A stretch of DNA of 64,000 nucleotides from Clostridiales bacterium (GCA_022787565.1 JALFVN010000028.1:124001-188000); one strand, 5' to 3'; counted from the stretch's first letter, positions 50,589 through 60,277 are shown. Numbers and translations: made by a program. The notes: generated by a model from the sequence alone, not told the origin.

Positions 50589-51458
50589 TTATACCTCAAA
50601 AAAGCTTTTTATGGTTTTCAGCTCTCCGCCGGAGACCTGGCCAATAAGCAGAAATTCTCCGCTTTCGGAATAGACCCGGTAATTTCCCTCCCGGGCGGTA
50701 CATCTGATCCGGTTCCCGCAGCGAAGCCTCTGCTCCGCCTTTGGGGAGGCCGTCAGCGCAGGATATTCCCGGAAAAGGCTGTCCGTGGGGAGAAGCAGGC
50801 TCTCCGCCCGGCCCTCGTCTGCCGCCTGTTGGATCCGGGCAATGGTATGGGCATTTTCCACCCGGAAGTCCCCTGCCTGCACCCGGCGCAGGGAGCTCAT
50901 GCAGCCGCCGCAGTCCAGCCTTTCGCCAATGTCGTGGCACAGGGTACGGATATAGGTGCCCTTGGAGCAGCGGATATCCAGCTGCCAGTCCCCTTCTTCC
51001 TGCCCCAAAAGTTCAAGGGTGGATATGGTGACCGTCCTGGGCTTTCGCTCCACTTCCCCGCCCCGGCGGGCAATGTCATAGAGCTTCTGCCCGTTCAGCT
51101 TGATGGCGGAATACATGGGCGGGATCTGGCTGATCTCCCCTTTGAATTCCTCCAGGACAGACAGCAGCTCTTCCCGGCTGACAGAGGCTTCCGCGCTTTT
51201 CAGCACCCGGCCCGTGATGTCCTGGGTATCGGTGCTGATCCCCAGACGCAGACCGGCCAGATAGCGCTTGGCATGGCTCTCCGCAAATTCCACGGCACGG
51301 GTCGCCCGGCCCACGAACACCACCAGAAGGCCGGTGGCCATGGGGTCCAGGGTGCCGGAGTGGCCGATGCGCCGCTCATGCAAAACGCCCTTGAGCTTTG
51401 CCACCACGTCGTTGCTGGTCCAGTCCTGTTCTTTGTCCACAAGAAGGATGCCGTTCAT
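50589..51458 (-). CDS. truB: tRNA pseudouridine-55 synthase
   Basis: 289 residues. It makes pseudouridine 55 in the T-loop of tRNAs. The catalytic Asp lies in RRIGHSGTLDPMATGLL, with ILLVDKEQDWTSNDVVAKL at the N-terminus and YSAIKLNGQKLYDIARRG in the middle. A C-terminal PUA-like part follows. The ATG at 51458 overlaps the nrnA stop as ATGA. A longer in-frame extension upstream is shadow sequence of nrnA. Confidence 0.95.
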   Translation of the reverse strand: MNGILLVDKEQDWTSNDVVAKLKGVLHERRIGHSGTLDPMATGLLVVFVGRATRAVEFAESHAKRYLAGLRLGISTDTQDITGRVLKSAEASVSREELLSVLEEFKGEISQIPPMYSAIKLNGQKLYDIARRGGEVERKPRTVTISTLELLGQEEGDWQLDIRCSKGTYIRTLCHDIGERLDCGGCMSSLRRVQAGDFRVENAHTIARIQQAADEGRAESLLLPTDSLFREYPALTASPKAEQRLRCGNRIRCTAREGNYRVYSESGEFLLIGQVSGGELKTIKSFFEV

Positions 51459-52390
51459 TTCCAGACCTCGTCCACCACGGCCAGAAGCATCCTTTTGGCC
51501 TTTTCCGGCGAGCCGGAGATGGTGCAGCCGGCTGCCATGGCGTGTCCGCCGCCGCCAAAAACAGCGCAGATATCGCTGCTGCTGACCTCGGGCGTGGAGC
51601 GGACGGAGATCTTGCTGCTGCCGTCCTCCTGTTCGCGGATGGTGATGCTCACCACGCTGCCCTCGGCCTTTCCGGCAAGCCCGGCCAGATCGTCGCAATC
51701 GTCCTCGGTGGCGCCGGCACGGTCCATCATCTCCCGGGTTACGGTGGCCACAGTGACCTTGCCGTCCCGGTGAAAGCTCATGCCCGAATAGATCATCCCC
51801 TCCAGCTTCATGCGGGCGGGAGAGATCTTGCGGAAAAATTTCGTATTGATCTCCCCGTTGTTGGCCCCACGCTTTAAAAGCTCCGCCGCCGCCTCGAGGG
51901 TGCGGGCGTTGGTATTGGAATATTGGAAACAGCCCGTGTCGGTGGAGACGGCGATATACAGCAATGTAGCCTCGTTTTTCGCAACGCTGCCGCAGAGGGC
52001 CTTGATCAGCTCCAGAACGATCTCCCCGCAGGAGGAACGTTCGGCCCGGATCAGCTCCTTGGGCGCGTAATGGGAGTTGGTGGGATGGTGGTCGATGCAG
52101 AGATTCACCGTTCCCTCAAAGCCCCGGGCAAACATCTTCTCCGTGGCCACATCCACGGACACGATATAGGCGGGGACAAAGCCGCCGGGGGCGAAATACT
52201 CCTCCACATAGGGCCGGAGCTTCTCGATGACAGCGTCGTTGGGAAAGAGCCACGCAGTCTTCCCCTTCCGCCGCAGGGCGCTGCACAATGCGGCGGCACT
52301 GCCCATGGTGTCCCCGTCCGGGTTTTTATGGGTGACAAGAAGGATATTATCCCGCTCCGAAAGGAGCCTGGCACATTCCTTAAGGTTCAT
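51455..52390 (-). CDS. nrnA: DHH-family bifunctional oligoribonuclease/pAp phosphatase
   Basis: 311 residues. It degrades nano-RNA and 3'-phosphoadenosine 5'-phosphate. The DHH motifs are present: VTHKNPDGDTMGSAAAL (D-x-D), IDHHPTN, and the DHHA1 end with GGGGHAMAAGCTI. ATG 52390 follows GGGGAAGAG and lies inside the end of rbfA by 11 bases, implying coupling. The rbfA-nrnA-truB order is typical. Confidence 0.94.
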   Translation of the reverse strand: MNLKECARLLSERDNILLVTHKNPDGDTMGSAAALCSALRRKGKTAWLFPNDAVIEKLRPYVEEYFAPGGFVPAYIVSVDVATEKMFARGFEGTVNLCIDHHPTNSHYAPKELIRAERSSCGEIVLELIKALCGSVAKNEATLLYIAVSTDTGCFQYSNTNARTLEAAAELLKRGANNGEINTKFFRKISPARMKLEGMIYSGMSFHRDGKVTVATVTREMMDRAGATEDDCDDLAGLAGKAEGSVVSITIREQEDGSSKISVRSTPEVSSSDICAVFGGGGHAMAAGCTISGSPEKAKRMLLAVVDEVWK

Positions 52391-52751
52391 CGTTCTCTTC
52401 CCCGTCCTGTCTGATGTCAAGCGAACTGATGACCTGGCTGATGTGGGCGCCGTACTCGATGCTGTGGTCGATCTCGAACACCAGCTCAGGGGTGTAGCGC
52501 AGGGAGAGCTTATTGCCCAGCTCCCGCCGGAGCCAGCCGGAGGCCGACTTCAGTCCCTTTTTGAATTCCTTCTCATCCTTCAGTCCCATAACGGAGAGCC
52601 AGATTTTGGAATAGCGCAGATCCCCCGTAGTCTCCACCCGGGTGACGCTGATCATACCCTGCTGCACTCTGGGGTCCTTGATCTCCCGCAGGAGGGAGGA
52701 TAGAACAAACTGAATATCATCGTTGGTCCTTGCAAGTTTATTGGATGCCAT
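52380..52751 (-). CDS. rbfA: 30S ribosome-binding factor A
   Basis: 123 residues, a KH-type protein acting in 16S rRNA 5' maturation and cold adaptation. Hallmarks are IQFVLSSLLREIKDPRV near the start, GMISVTRVETTGDLRYSKIW and the ELGNKLSLRYTPELVFEID segment. AGGAGA lies seven bases before the ATG. A strong hairpin without a T-run separates it from infB. Confidence 0.95.
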   Translation of the reverse strand: MASNKLARTNDDIQFVLSSLLREIKDPRVQQGMISVTRVETTGDLRYSKIWLSVMGLKDEKEFKKGLKSASGWLRRELGNKLSLRYTPELVFEIDHSIEYGAHISQVISSLDIRQDGEENDEP

Positions 52752-52769
52752 ATTGATTCTCCTGTTATA

Positions 52770-52798
52770 AACGGGCGCTTTGGTTGAAAGCGCCCGTT
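52770..52798 (-). other. Stable intercistronic hairpin between infB and rbfA
   Basis: AACGGGCGCTTT (52770-52781) and AAAGCGCCCGTT (52787-52798) form a perfect 12-bp stem with a five-base loop in the 55-bp gap. No U-run follows on the minus strand (TATAACAGG), so it is more likely an mRNA-stability or processing element than a terminator. Confidence 0.55.
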
Positions 52799-52806
52799 GG
52801 ATTGGT

Positions 52807-55227
52807 TTATCTGTTGATCTGCTCCATAACGAAGCACTCTATAATGTCGCCGGGCTTGATGTCGTTGAATTTCTCCACCTGCATACCGCACTCGTAGCCG
52901 CTGGCCACTTCCTTCACATCGTCCTTGAAGCGGCGGAGGGAGGCCAGGCTGCCCTCGTGGATAACGATATTGTCCCGCAGCACCCGGACGTCGCAGCCGC
53001 GCTGGATCTTGCCGTCGGTGCAGTAGCAGCCGCAGACGGTGCCCACCTTGGAGACCTTGTAGGTCTCGCGCACTTCGGCGTGGCCGATAATGACCTCCTT
53101 GAACTGCGGAGCCAGCATACCCTTCATGGCGGCCTCGATCTCGTTGATGCAGTCGTAAATGACCCGGTACATGCGCATATCCACCTTGGACCTTGCGGCG
53201 CTGTCCCTGGCGGCGTTGTCCGGGCGGACGTTGAAGCCCACGATAATGGCGCCGGAGGTGGCGGCCAGCATCACGTCAGACTCGTTGATAGCGCCCACAG
53301 CGCTGTGGATGACCTTGACCCGGACCTCCTCGTTGGAGATCTTCTCCAGAGAGGTCTTGACCGCCTCGGCAGAGCCCTGCACGTCGGCTTTTACGATAAT
53401 GTTCAGGGTCTTCATCTCGCCGGCCTGGATCTGGCTGAAAAGATCCTCCAGGCTGACCTTCTTGGTGCCGCCCATGGCGTTGCTGGCCATCTGGACCCGG
53501 CGCTCCTCAGCCAGCTCTCTGGCCATGCGCTCGTCGGCCACGGCGTTGAAGGTGTCGCCGGCGCTGGGTACCTCGGACATACCGGAGATCTCCACAGGGG
53601 TGGAGGGACCGGCCTCGGTGACCCGCTGGCCCTTGTCGTTGATCATAGTGCGCACACGGCCCACAGCGGTACCGGCGATGATGATATCGCCCAGCTTCAG
53701 GGTGCCGTTTTGCACCAGAACGGTCATGATGGGGCCGCGGCCCTTATCCAGCCTTGCCTCAATGACAGCACCTCTGGCCGCCCGGTTGGGATTGGCCTTC
53801 AGCTCCTGCACCTCGGCCAGAATGACCAGGTTTTCCAGCAGATTGTCGATTCCCATACCGGTCTTTGCGGAGATCGGGCAGATGATGGTATCGCCGCCCC
53901 ACTCCTCGGAGACCAGGTCGTACTCGGTGAGCTGCTGCTTGATGCGCTCGGGATTTGCGCCCACGGTGTCCATCTTGTTGATGGCGACCACCACGGGGAT
54001 ATTTGCCGCCTTGGCATGGTTGATGCTCTCCACGGTCTGGGGCATGATGCCGTCGTCCGCGGCCACAACCAGAATGGCGATATCCGTTACCATGGCGCCT
54101 CTGGCGCGCATGGAGGTAAAGGCCTCGTGGCCCGGGGTGTCCAGGAAGGTGATGGGGCTGCCGTTGATCTCCACGGTGTAAGCGCCGATATGCTGGGTGA
54201 TGCCGCCGGCCTCGCCGGAGACCACATTGGCATGGCGGATATAGTCAAGCAGAGAAGTCTTGCCGTGGTCGACATGGCCCATGACCACCACAACGGGGGC
54301 CCTGGGCACCAGATCCTCGGGTCTGTCCTCGTGGTCGTCGATGAGCTTCTCCTCAACGGTGACGATGACTTCCTTCTCCACCTTGCAGCCCAGCTCCATG
54401 GCCACAAGGGCGGCGGTGTCGTAGTCGACAACCTCGGACACGGAGGCAAAAACGCCCAGCTTGAACAGCTGCTTGATGACCTCGGAGGCAGTCTTTTTCA
54501 TGCGGGAGGCCAGCTCGCCCACGCTGATCTCGTCGGGGATCTGGACCTTGAGCTGCTGCTTTTTGGCGATCTCCAGCTGGAGCTTCTGCATTTTGTCCCG
54601 CTCTTCCTGGCGGCGCTTGGCGGAGGCTGCCTGGGAGTTCTGGCGCTGCTTGTTCTTGTTGCCGATCTTCTCCTTGGTGCCGCCCCGGCCCATATTGCGG
54701 CCGCCGGTCTTGTCGCCGGCCATGTCCTCGAATTTCTCGTTATACTTTTCGATGTTCACCGCCACGCCGCCGCGGGTGTCCACCACCCGCTTTTCCGCCA
54801 CCTGGCGGGGCGTGTGGGGCTTATCCTTTTTCTCCTGTCTGGGCTGCTCCTGGGCCGCTGCGGGGCGGGCAGGCTGCTGGCCCTGCTGGCGGTTATCCTG
54901 CTTTGCAGGGGCCTTATCCTGTCTCCCCTGCTGGGCGGGAGCGTTGTTTCTCTGGTTCTGAGGCTGGTTCTGGGGCTGGTTCTGATTCTGGGGCTGGGGT
55001 TTACGGGCAGGCTCGGTCTTGGGCTTCACGTTGAAGACCTCCTCAAGGCTTGCCACCTGGTTGTGCTGGGTCATGTACTCGAAGATCACGTCCAGCTCGT
55101 TGTTCTCCAGCACCTGCATATGGTTCTTAGGAGGCGCAATATAGTCGGTCAGGATCTGGCCGATGACCTTGGAGGTCACGTTGAAATCCTTTGCCACCTC
55201 GTGCACTCTGTACTTAATCATACTCAT
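52807..55227 (-). CDS. infB: Translation initiation factor IF-2
   Basis: 806 residues. A short N-terminal IF2_N motif ([20 protein letters not shown]) leads to a long low-complexity Gln/Pro/Asn/Arg-rich linker (about 70-190). A second IF2_N ([20 protein letters not shown]) precedes the GTPase with G1 [13 protein letters not shown]3 DTPGHEAF and G4 NKMD. The C-terminal domains II-IV bind fMet-tRNA. It delivers initiator tRNA to the 30S subunit. The start overlaps the ylxQ stop (ATGA) after GGAGG. Confidence 0.97.
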   Translation of the reverse strand: MSMIKYRVHEVAKDFNVTSKVIGQILTDYIAPPKNHMQVLENNELDVIFEYMTQHNQVASLEEVFNVKPKTEPARKPQPQNQNQPQNQPQNQRNNAPAQQGRQDKAPAKQDNRQQGQQPARPAAAQEQPRQEKKDKPHTPRQVAEKRVVDTRGGVAVNIEKYNEKFEDMAGDKTGGRNMGRGGTKEKIGNKNKQRQNSQAASAKRRQEERDKMQKLQLEIAKKQQLKVQIPDEISVGELASRMKKTASEVIKQLFKLGVFASVSEVVDYDTAALVAMELGCKVEKEVIVTVEEKLIDDHEDRPEDLVPRAPVVVVMGHVDHGKTSLLDYIRHANVVSGEAGGITQHIGAYTVEINGSPITFLDTPGHEAFTSMRARGAMVTDIAILVVAADDGIMPQTVESINHAKAANIPVVVAINKMDTVGANPERIKQQLTEYDLVSEEWGGDTIICPISAKTGMGIDNLLENLVILAEVQELKANPNRAARGAVIEARLDKGRGPIMTVLVQNGTLKLGDIIIAGTAVGRVRTMINDKGQRVTEAGPSTPVEISGMSEVPSAGDTFNAVADERMARELAEERRVQMASNAMGGTKKVSLEDLFSQIQAGEMKTLNIIVKADVQGSAEAVKTSLEKISNEEVRVKVIHSAVGAINESDVMLAATSGAIIVGFNVRPDNAARDSAARSKVDMRMYRVIYDCINEIEAAMKGMLAPQFKEVIIGHAEVRETYKVSKVGTVCGCYCTDGKIQRGCDVRVLRDNIVIHEGSLASLRRFKDDVKEVASGYECGMQVEKFNDIKPGDIIECFVMEQINR

Positions 55228-55658
55228 ATATTAGTCCTCCTTTTTCCTGTCCTCTTGTTTCTCTCGTGGGCCTTTGCTTCCTTTTTCCGGCGCTCCGCTT
55301 TGGAAAAACGCTGTTCCACACGGGCCGCAGCTTCCTCATACTCCCCCGGCGACAGCTCCGCAAGGAGCTTCATCAGGGCATTGGCAAAGCCGATGTCCGT
55401 CACCGCCGCCATGGAGCAGCCGCTTACCCCCACATGGGAAGAGATCTCCTCCTTGGTGAAGGGCAGTGTCAGGCCAACGGTGTTTCGCCCGTAGAGAAAG
55501 CCCTCCGCCCTGCTGCGGGCATTGTCGGATGCGTCGCTGGCCAGAAGCAGGAGCTTTGCCTTGCCGCCCCTGACTGCAGCTCCTGTGTTGGTCTCTCCGA
55601 CCTGAAGGGCGTTGGCCCTTCTCATCATGCCAAGGAGATTCAGCGTTTTTTCCCTCAT
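55224..55658 (-). CDS. ylxQ: L7Ae/L30e-family RNA-binding protein (YlxQ-like)
   Basis: 144 residues. The L7Ae fold covers about 1-100 ([49 protein letters not shown]). A basic, Lys/Arg-rich tail of about 30 residues follows. Such YlxQ proteins sit between ylxR and infB and probably bind kink-turn or other structured RNA. It overlaps both neighbours by four bases. Confidence 0.9.
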   Translation of the reverse strand: MREKTLNLLGMMRRANALQVGETNTGAAVRGGKAKLLLLASDASDNARSRAEGFLYGRNTVGLTLPFTKEEISSHVGVSGCSMAAVTDIGFANALMKLLAELSPGEYEEAAARVEQRFSKAERRKKEAKAHERNKRTGKRRTNI

Positions 55659-55921
55659 TGGCCGCCCTCCATCTGTTCATTCAGTTTATCATAGATCTCG
55701 GGAGGGATCTGGGCAGAAAAGGCCCGTTCCAGCGCCTTGGACTTGATGGCTTTTTTCAGGCACTGGGGGTCGTGGCAGATGTACGCGCCGCGGCCGGAGG
55801 CCTTGCCCTTGAAGTCCAGGCTGATCTCGCCCTCGGGAGAGCGGACCACCCGGATCAGCTCCTTTTTGGGCTTTGCTTCACGGCAGCCGAGACACTGCCG
55901 CATGGGGATCTTCTTTTGCAT
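55655..55921 (-). CDS. rnpM: YlxR family RNA-binding protein (RNase P modulator RnpM)
   Basis: 88 residues. The family signature is clear: RQCLGCREAKPKKELIRVVR, followed by ASGRGAYICHDPQCLKKAIK, ending ALERAF. YlxR homologues bind RNase P RNA and modulate its activity in Bacillus. It lies between nusA and ylxQ, the invariant position. The four-base overlap with ylxQ suggests coupling. Confidence 0.93.
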   Translation of the reverse strand: MQKKIPMRQCLGCREAKPKKELIRVVRSPEGEISLDFKGKASGRGAYICHDPQCLKKAIKSKALERAFSAQIPPEIYDKLNEQMEGGQ

Positions 55922-55948
55922 TCTGCTGCCGCCTTTCCTTTTGATTGA

Positions 55949-57001
55949 TTATGCCTCAGACTCGGGCTTGATGTCGATCTTATAGCCGGTGAGCTTGGCT
56001 GCCAGTCTGGCGTTCTGGCCCTCCTTGCCGATGGCAAGAGAGAGCTGGCCGTCGGGCACGATGACCCGGCAGCTCTTTCCGTCCTCCAGCATGGTGACGC
56101 TGACCACTTCGGAGGGGGAAAGGGATGCTGCGATGTATTCCTCGGGGGATTCGCTGTATTTGACGATGTCGATCTTCTCGCCGCCCAGCTCATTGACGAT
56201 GCTGGCTACGCGCCCGCCCTTGGGGCCGACGCAGGCGCCGATGGGGTCCACGTCCGGGTCGCTGGACCAGACGGCCATTTTGGTGCGGCTTCCAGCCTCG
56301 CGGGCGATGGACTTGATCTCCACGGTTCCGTCAAAAATTTCGGGCACTTCCAGCTCGAACAGGCGCTTGACCAGGCCGGGATGGGTGCGGCTGATGAGTA
56401 CCTGGGGCCCGCGGGTGGAATTTCTGACCTCCACCACATAGACCTTGATCCTGTCGCCTTCCTTGAGGGCCTCGGTCTTGATGCGCTCGTTGGGGGCAAG
56501 CATTGCCTCGGTAAACTCGCTGTTGGAGGCGATGCGGATGGACACGCTGCCGTTTCTCGGCTCGATATGGGAGACCACGCCGGTGAGGATCTCATGCTCC
56601 TTGGAGGTAAATTCCTCATAGATTATGCCCCGCTCGGCCTCGCGGATACCCTGGATAATGACCTGCTTCGCCGCCTGCGCCGCGATACGGCCAAATTTCT
56701 TGGTCTCCACAGGAACGCCGATCACGTCGCCCAGCTTTGCCCGGCGGCTGATCTTCTTGGCGGCTTCCAGGTTGATCTCCGTGTTGGGATCCTCCACCTG
56801 CTCCACCACAGTCTTTTTCACGCTCATCTCGATGCGCTTTTTATCCTCGTCCAGCAGGATCTCCACGTTGTCGCCGCAGTCCGGGTTATCCCGCCGGAAG
56901 GCGGCCAGCATGGCCTGATTGATTTTGTCGTACATGTAGCTTCTGGGAATACCTTTTTCCTTTTCGATATCCTCTACGGCTTCAAAAAATTCTGCGTTCA
57001 T
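55949..57001 (-). CDS. nusA: Transcription termination/antitermination factor NusA
   Basis: 350 residues. The N-terminal RNA polymerase-binding domain (1-about 125) has FFEAVEDIEKEKGIPRSYMY. An S1 domain (EILTGVVSHIEPRNGSVSIR) and two KH domains follow (REAGSRTKMAVWSSDPDVDP, IGACVGPKGGRVASI). The C-terminal acidic repeats of proteobacterial NusA are absent, normal for Firmicutes. NusA stimulates pausing and intrinsic termination, which makes the hairpin in its own operon leader interesting. Confidence 0.97.
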   Translation of the reverse strand: MNAEFFEAVEDIEKEKGIPRSYMYDKINQAMLAAFRRDNPDCGDNVEILLDEDKKRIEMSVKKTVVEQVEDPNTEINLEAAKKISRRAKLGDVIGVPVETKKFGRIAAQAAKQVIIQGIREAERGIIYEEFTSKEHEILTGVVSHIEPRNGSVSIRIASNSEFTEAMLAPNERIKTEALKEGDRIKVYVVEVRNSTRGPQVLISRTHPGLVKRLFELEVPEIFDGTVEIKSIAREAGSRTKMAVWSSDPDVDPIGACVGPKGGRVASIVNELGGEKIDIVKYSESPEEYIAASLSPSEVVSVTMLEDGKSCRVIVPDGQLSLAIGKEGQNARLAAKLTGYKIDIKPESEA

Positions 57002-57015
57002 TTCATTAACCCCTT

Positions 57016-57471
57016 TTATATCGTTACATGCAGTTTGACCTGTGCTGTCTGTGCCTTGTCAAAAATCATGGTCTCTTTGCCCACGGTGACGCTCACTTTT
57101 CCCTGCTCGTAGCCGGCAAGCGTCCCCACAAAGGTCTTGCTTCCATTTACGGGCTGGTACAGCTTCACTTCCACCTGGCTTCCCATGAACTGTTCAAAGT
57201 CGGACGGACGCTTCAGCTCCCGCTCCGCCCCGGCGGAACCAACCTCGAACACATAGCTGTCCGGAATGGGGTCCGCTTCATCCAGGATGGGATCCATCCG
57301 GCGGCTGATGCGCTCACAGTCGTCAATGGAGACGCCGCCTTCTTTATCGATAAATACGCGGAGATACCAGGAACCGGCCTCGCGCACATACTCCACGTCC
57401 CAGAGGGAACAGCCTTCCTCCTCCACAATGGGCCTGGCCAGAGCCGTTACCTTGTCCGTGATCTTACTCAT
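57016..57471 (-). CDS. rimP: Ribosome maturation factor RimP
   Basis: 151 residues. The N-terminal alpha-beta domain has ARPIVEEEGCSLWDVEYVRE, YLRVFIDKEGGVSIDDCERI and YVFEVGSAGAERELKRPSDF. The SH3-like C-terminal half follows. RimP is needed for 30S assembly. It opens the operon, downstream of a promoter and a terminator-type hairpin. Its ribosome binding site is weak (GTGAGTGAAG). Confidence 0.95.
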   Translation of the reverse strand: MSKITDKVTALARPIVEEEGCSLWDVEYVREAGSWYLRVFIDKEGGVSIDDCERISRRMDPILDEADPIPDSYVFEVGSAGAERELKRPSDFEQFMGSQVEVKLYQPVNGSKTFVGTLAGYEQGKVSVTVGKETMIFDKAQTAQVKLHVTI

Positions 57472-57510
57472 GCTTCACTCACTTCCCGATCGTTATGGGT
57501 TTATGTTCGT

Positions 57511-57536
57511 AAAAAAGAGTGGGCGTTTGCCCACTC
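57511..57536 (-). terminator. Intrinsic-terminator hairpin in the rimP-nusA operon leader
   Basis: GAGTGGGC (57517-57524) and GCCCACTC (57529-57536) with loop GTTT. On the minus strand the stem is followed by TTTTTT (57516-57511). It lies about 20 bases downstream of the predicted transcription start and 40 bases before rimP, so it should attenuate the operon. Confidence 0.8.
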
Positions 57537-57564
57537 CATTGAGAAAAATAAACCTTACATTGAG

Positions 57565-57593
57565 ATAATACCACTATACCGCGTATATTGCAA
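57565..57593 (-). promoter_or_regulatory. Promoter of the rimP-ribF operon
   Basis: On the minus strand: TTGCAA (57593-57588), a 17-bp spacer and TATTAT (57570-57565). Confidence 0.75.
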
Positions 57594-57639
57594 GCTTTTT
57601 TTATCAAAATACAGAGGAACAATCGTTTACGCCCGCCGA

Positions 57640-58479
57640 TCAATAGGTGAAGTTGGAATGATAATGGGCATAAAATTCCTCATAACAGAGGTCGTGCTCC
57701 ATGATGAAGGTAGCCGCCTCCTTGCCAACATAGCGGTAGTGCCAGGGCTCGTCCCAGCCGGTGAGCAGCAGCTTCTTTGTGGGGTAGCGCTTGATGAAGC
57801 CGTACTCCGCGCAGTGCTCGTCCAGCCAGGCGTAAAACTCCTGATTCATGTTCTCGTAGACCCAGCTGCTGTATTTTTTGTCCATCAGGTCCACAGCCAG
57901 ACCCAGCTGATGCTCGCTGCTGCCGGGGAAGGCGGTGATGGTCCGGGCCTCTTCCACGGCGTCCTGGTATTTGGGCTCCATATAGTCATAAACCCCCATA
58001 CCGGCGGCGACCTGGCTTGCCTTGCTGTTGAACAGGTAGTTCTGCAGATCGTAGGTGCGGTAGGCGCCGGCCACATAGATGGTGAAGCCCGCTTCCTCCG
58101 CCGCGTCCATCAGCGCTTCCAGATATGGCAGCGCTACTGCGGAAAGGCTGTATTGAGAGCCGGGGATCTGTTCCAGATTCTCGGGGATAAAGGCCGAGGA
58201 CAGAAGGAAGTTGGTCTCGTCCCGGACCATTCTGTATTGGTTGGAGGGATCCTCGAAGTTGATCTCCGGCCAGTCAAGCAGATCCTCCGCCGTGGGCTCA
58301 GCCTCAGCGTTGGGGTCTTCAAAAATCACGCTGTCGCTGCTGACATAGGCCCCGCTGGCCCCGCCCATGATCACGCTGGCGGTATTGTCCAGCCGGGCGT
58401 CGATGATGGTATAAAGAACAAGGCAAAGAGCTGCCATTTCAAACAGCCAGAGCAATTTATTCCGTTTCAACTCCCGCAC
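57640..58479 (-). CDS. VanY/M15B-family D-alanyl-D-alanine carboxypeptidase-like protein
   Basis: About 280 residues. A membrane anchor (LLWLFEMAALCLVLYTIIDA) precedes a spacer and the M15 peptidase domain (about 125-280). Its zinc-site motifs are SSEHQLGLAVDL (H-x6-D) and DEPWHYRYVG (the W-H-x-R-Y signature). It should cleave D-Ala from peptidoglycan precursors or stem peptides outside the cell. The start is uncertain: GTG 58479 or TTG 58470, both near AAAGGCAGG. An ATG at 58587 adds 36 unlikely residues. Confidence 0.83.
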   Translation of the reverse strand: MRELKRNKLLWLFEMAALCLVLYTIIDARLDNTASVIMGGASGAYVSSDSVIFEDPNAEAEPTAEDLLDWPEINFEDPSNQYRMVRDETNFLLSSAFIPENLEQIPGSQYSLSAVALPYLEALMDAAEEAGFTIYVAGAYRTYDLQNYLFNSKASQVAAGMGVYDYMEPKYQDAVEEARTITAFPGSSEHQLGLAVDLMDKKYSSWVYENMNQEFYAWLDEHCAEYGFIKRYPTKKLLLTGWDEPWHYRYVGKEAATFIMEHDLCYEEFYAHYHSNFTY

Positions 58480-58610
58480 CTGCCTTTCGCTCGTAAAATT
58501 ACTGAATGGTATTATAGCACCATTACAGCATGAATTCAAGCACAAGTGCCCTTCCCCGGCCCCACATAGGGCCCCATATAGGCCCATTTTCCGCCAAAGT
58601 TGCAGATTGT

Positions 58611-59045
58611 TTACATTTTCCCCCGGTTTTCCAGGTACTCGATGGCCATTTTATAGCCCGAGAAGCCGAATCCGGCGTAGGTCTTTTCGCAGGCCATGCC
58701 GGCGTAGGAGATGTGGCGGAAGCACTCCCGCTCGTTCACATCGGAAAGATGGACCTCCACCGCCGGGATTGACACTGCCTTCAGCGCGTCCAGAATGGCC
58801 ACGCTGGTGTGAGTATAGGCGGCGGGGTTGATAACGATGCCGTCCGTATTGCCGTAGGCCGCCTGAATTTTATCCACAATGTCCCCCTCGTGATTGGACT
58901 GGAACACTTCACAGACGATCCCCTTATCGGCGCAGATTTGGTTTACATAATTCACAAGGTCCTGATAGGTCTGTCTGCCGTAGATGTCCGGCTCACGGAT
59001 GCCCAGCATGTTCAGGTTTGGCCCGTTGATAATCAGAAGTTTCAT
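58611..59045 (-). CDS. aroQ: Type II 3-dehydroquinate dehydratase
   Basis: 144 residues. It dehydrates 3-dehydroquinate to 3-dehydroshikimate, the third step of the shikimate pathway. Motifs are LLIINGPNLNMLGIREPDIY, with the catalytic Tyr in DIYG, QSNHEGDIVDKIQAA, INPAAYTHTSVAI and VEVHLSDVNERE with the conserved His. The length is standard. It is last of the aromatic operon, one base after the aroE/aroK stop. Confidence 0.96.
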   Translation of the reverse strand: MKLLIINGPNLNMLGIREPDIYGRQTYQDLVNYVNQICADKGIVCEVFQSNHEGDIVDKIQAAYGNTDGIVINPAAYTHTSVAILDALKAVSIPAVEVHLSDVNERECFRHISYAGMACEKTYAGFGFSGYKMAIEYLENRGKM

Positions 59046-59046
59046 T

Positions 59047-60276
59047 TCACATAGCCTCCAGAATCTGCTTTACGGTGTTCTCCACGCTGCCGTTATTGTC
59101 CGCGATGCAGTCCGCTGCGGCGCGGTACATGGGCTCGCGCACTTTGAACATCTCCGTCAGGGAATTGGTCTGGGACAGGGGCCGCCCGTCCCTGGGCAGC
59201 AGGGACAGGTCTCTCAGCAGCCAGACGATCAGGGAGTTCTGGCGCATGGGGTCAAAATTTTCCTGCCGGGTGACCACGCCGCCGCCGGTGGCAATGACAA
59301 GGCCGCTCTCCTGGGAGACCTGACACAGGGCCTGATGCTCGATACGGCGGAAGCCCTCCTCCCCGTCTCTGGCGAAGATTTCCGGGATAGAACAGCCGGC
59401 CAACTCCACAATACGCTCATCCACATCCACCAGCTTCCTGTTTAAGCTTGCCGCCAGGGCCGCGCCCACAGTGGATTTGCCGCTGCCGGGCATACCGATA
59501 AGCATGATGTTCCGGGTATTTCGCTCCAGCTCGGCCTTGATGGAATAAACGGCCTCATCGCCGATGGGGCGGCCGTCAAAATATTCCGCGGCGGCCTTTG
59601 CCTGGGCCACCAGCATACCCAGGCCGTTGGCGCAGGGGATGCCCCGCTTTTCCGCCTCCAGCAGCAGCTGGGTCTTTGCCGGGTTATACACCACGTCAAA
59701 CACGCCCTCCAGGGCGGGGAAAAGCGCCAGATCAACGGGGCTGACCCCGGCCTTGGGGTACATGCCCACAGGCGTGGCGTTGACCAGTATTTTTGCATCA
59801 GCGTGGCGGTCAAGATTATCATAGTTGTCCTCGCCGCCGCGGGAGATGACCACCACGGGAGATGCGCCCAGATCCCGCAGAGCAGCCTGCACAGTGACGG
59901 AGGCGCCGCCGGTACCCAGCACCAGAGCCTTTTTGCCCTTCACATCGGCCCCGGCGTTTTTCAGCAGCCACAGAAAGCCGTCATAGTCGGTATTGTGGCC
60001 CAAAAGCGTACCGTCCGGCCGCTTCACAATGGTGTTGACGCTTCCGATGCTCCGGGCGGCCTCCGTCAGCTCGTCACAGTAAGGGATGACCGTCTTTTTA
60101 TAAGGAATGGTCACATTCAGCCCGTCGTATTCCTTCTTTTCCAGAAAAGGCCCCACCTGCTCCGGGCTCAGCTCATAGAGCCTGTATTCATAATCGGCCA
60201 GCTTACCGTGGATGGCAGGAGAAAAGCTGTGGCCCAGCTTTTCTCCGATCAGCCCGCAGCGTTTTTGCTTATCCAT
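59047..60276 (-). CDS. aroE: Shikimate dehydrogenase-shikimate kinase fusion
   Basis: 409 residues in two enzymes. Residues 1-about 250 are AroE, NADPH-dependent (LGHSFSPAIHGKL, NVTIPYKKTVIPYCDEL, GTGGASVTVQAAL, NATPVGMYP). Residues about 253-409 are AroK with P-loop LIGMPGSGKSTVGAAL, DVDERIVELAG, GEEGFRRIEHQAL, and ATGGGVVTR. Thus two consecutive steps, dehydroshikimate to shikimate to shikimate 3-phosphate, are joined. No ribosome binding site is seen at the junction, so this is a true fusion. It starts one base after the pheA stop. Confidence 0.95.
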   Translation of the reverse strand: MDKQKRCGLIGEKLGHSFSPAIHGKLADYEYRLYELSPEQVGPFLEKKEYDGLNVTIPYKKTVIPYCDELTEAARSIGSVNTIVKRPDGTLLGHNTDYDGFLWLLKNAGADVKGKKALVLGTGGASVTVQAALRDLGASPVVVISRGGEDNYDNLDRHADAKILVNATPVGMYPKAGVSPVDLALFPALEGVFDVVYNPAKTQLLLEAEKRGIPCANGLGMLVAQAKAAAEYFDGRPIGDEAVYSIKAELERNTRNIMLIGMPGSGKSTVGAALAASLNRKLVDVDERIVELAGCSIPEIFARDGEEGFRRIEHQALCQVSQESGLVIATGGGVVTRQENFDPMRQNSLIVWLLRDLSLLPRDGRPLSQTNSLTEMFKVREPMYRAAADCIADNNGSVENTVKQILEAM

Positions 60277-60277
60277 A

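Noticed and set aside
49692-51773. 693-codon open frame on the plus strand
   Set aside because: Antisense to ribF, truB and part of nrnA, all with complete catalytic motifs; no domain is recognisable in the plus-strand product.
52780-55494. 904-codon open frame on the plus strand
   Set aside because: It is antisense to infB, its translation is repetitive Gly/His/Asp/Leu sequence typical of a shadow of a GC-rich gene, and infB has full IF-2 motifs.
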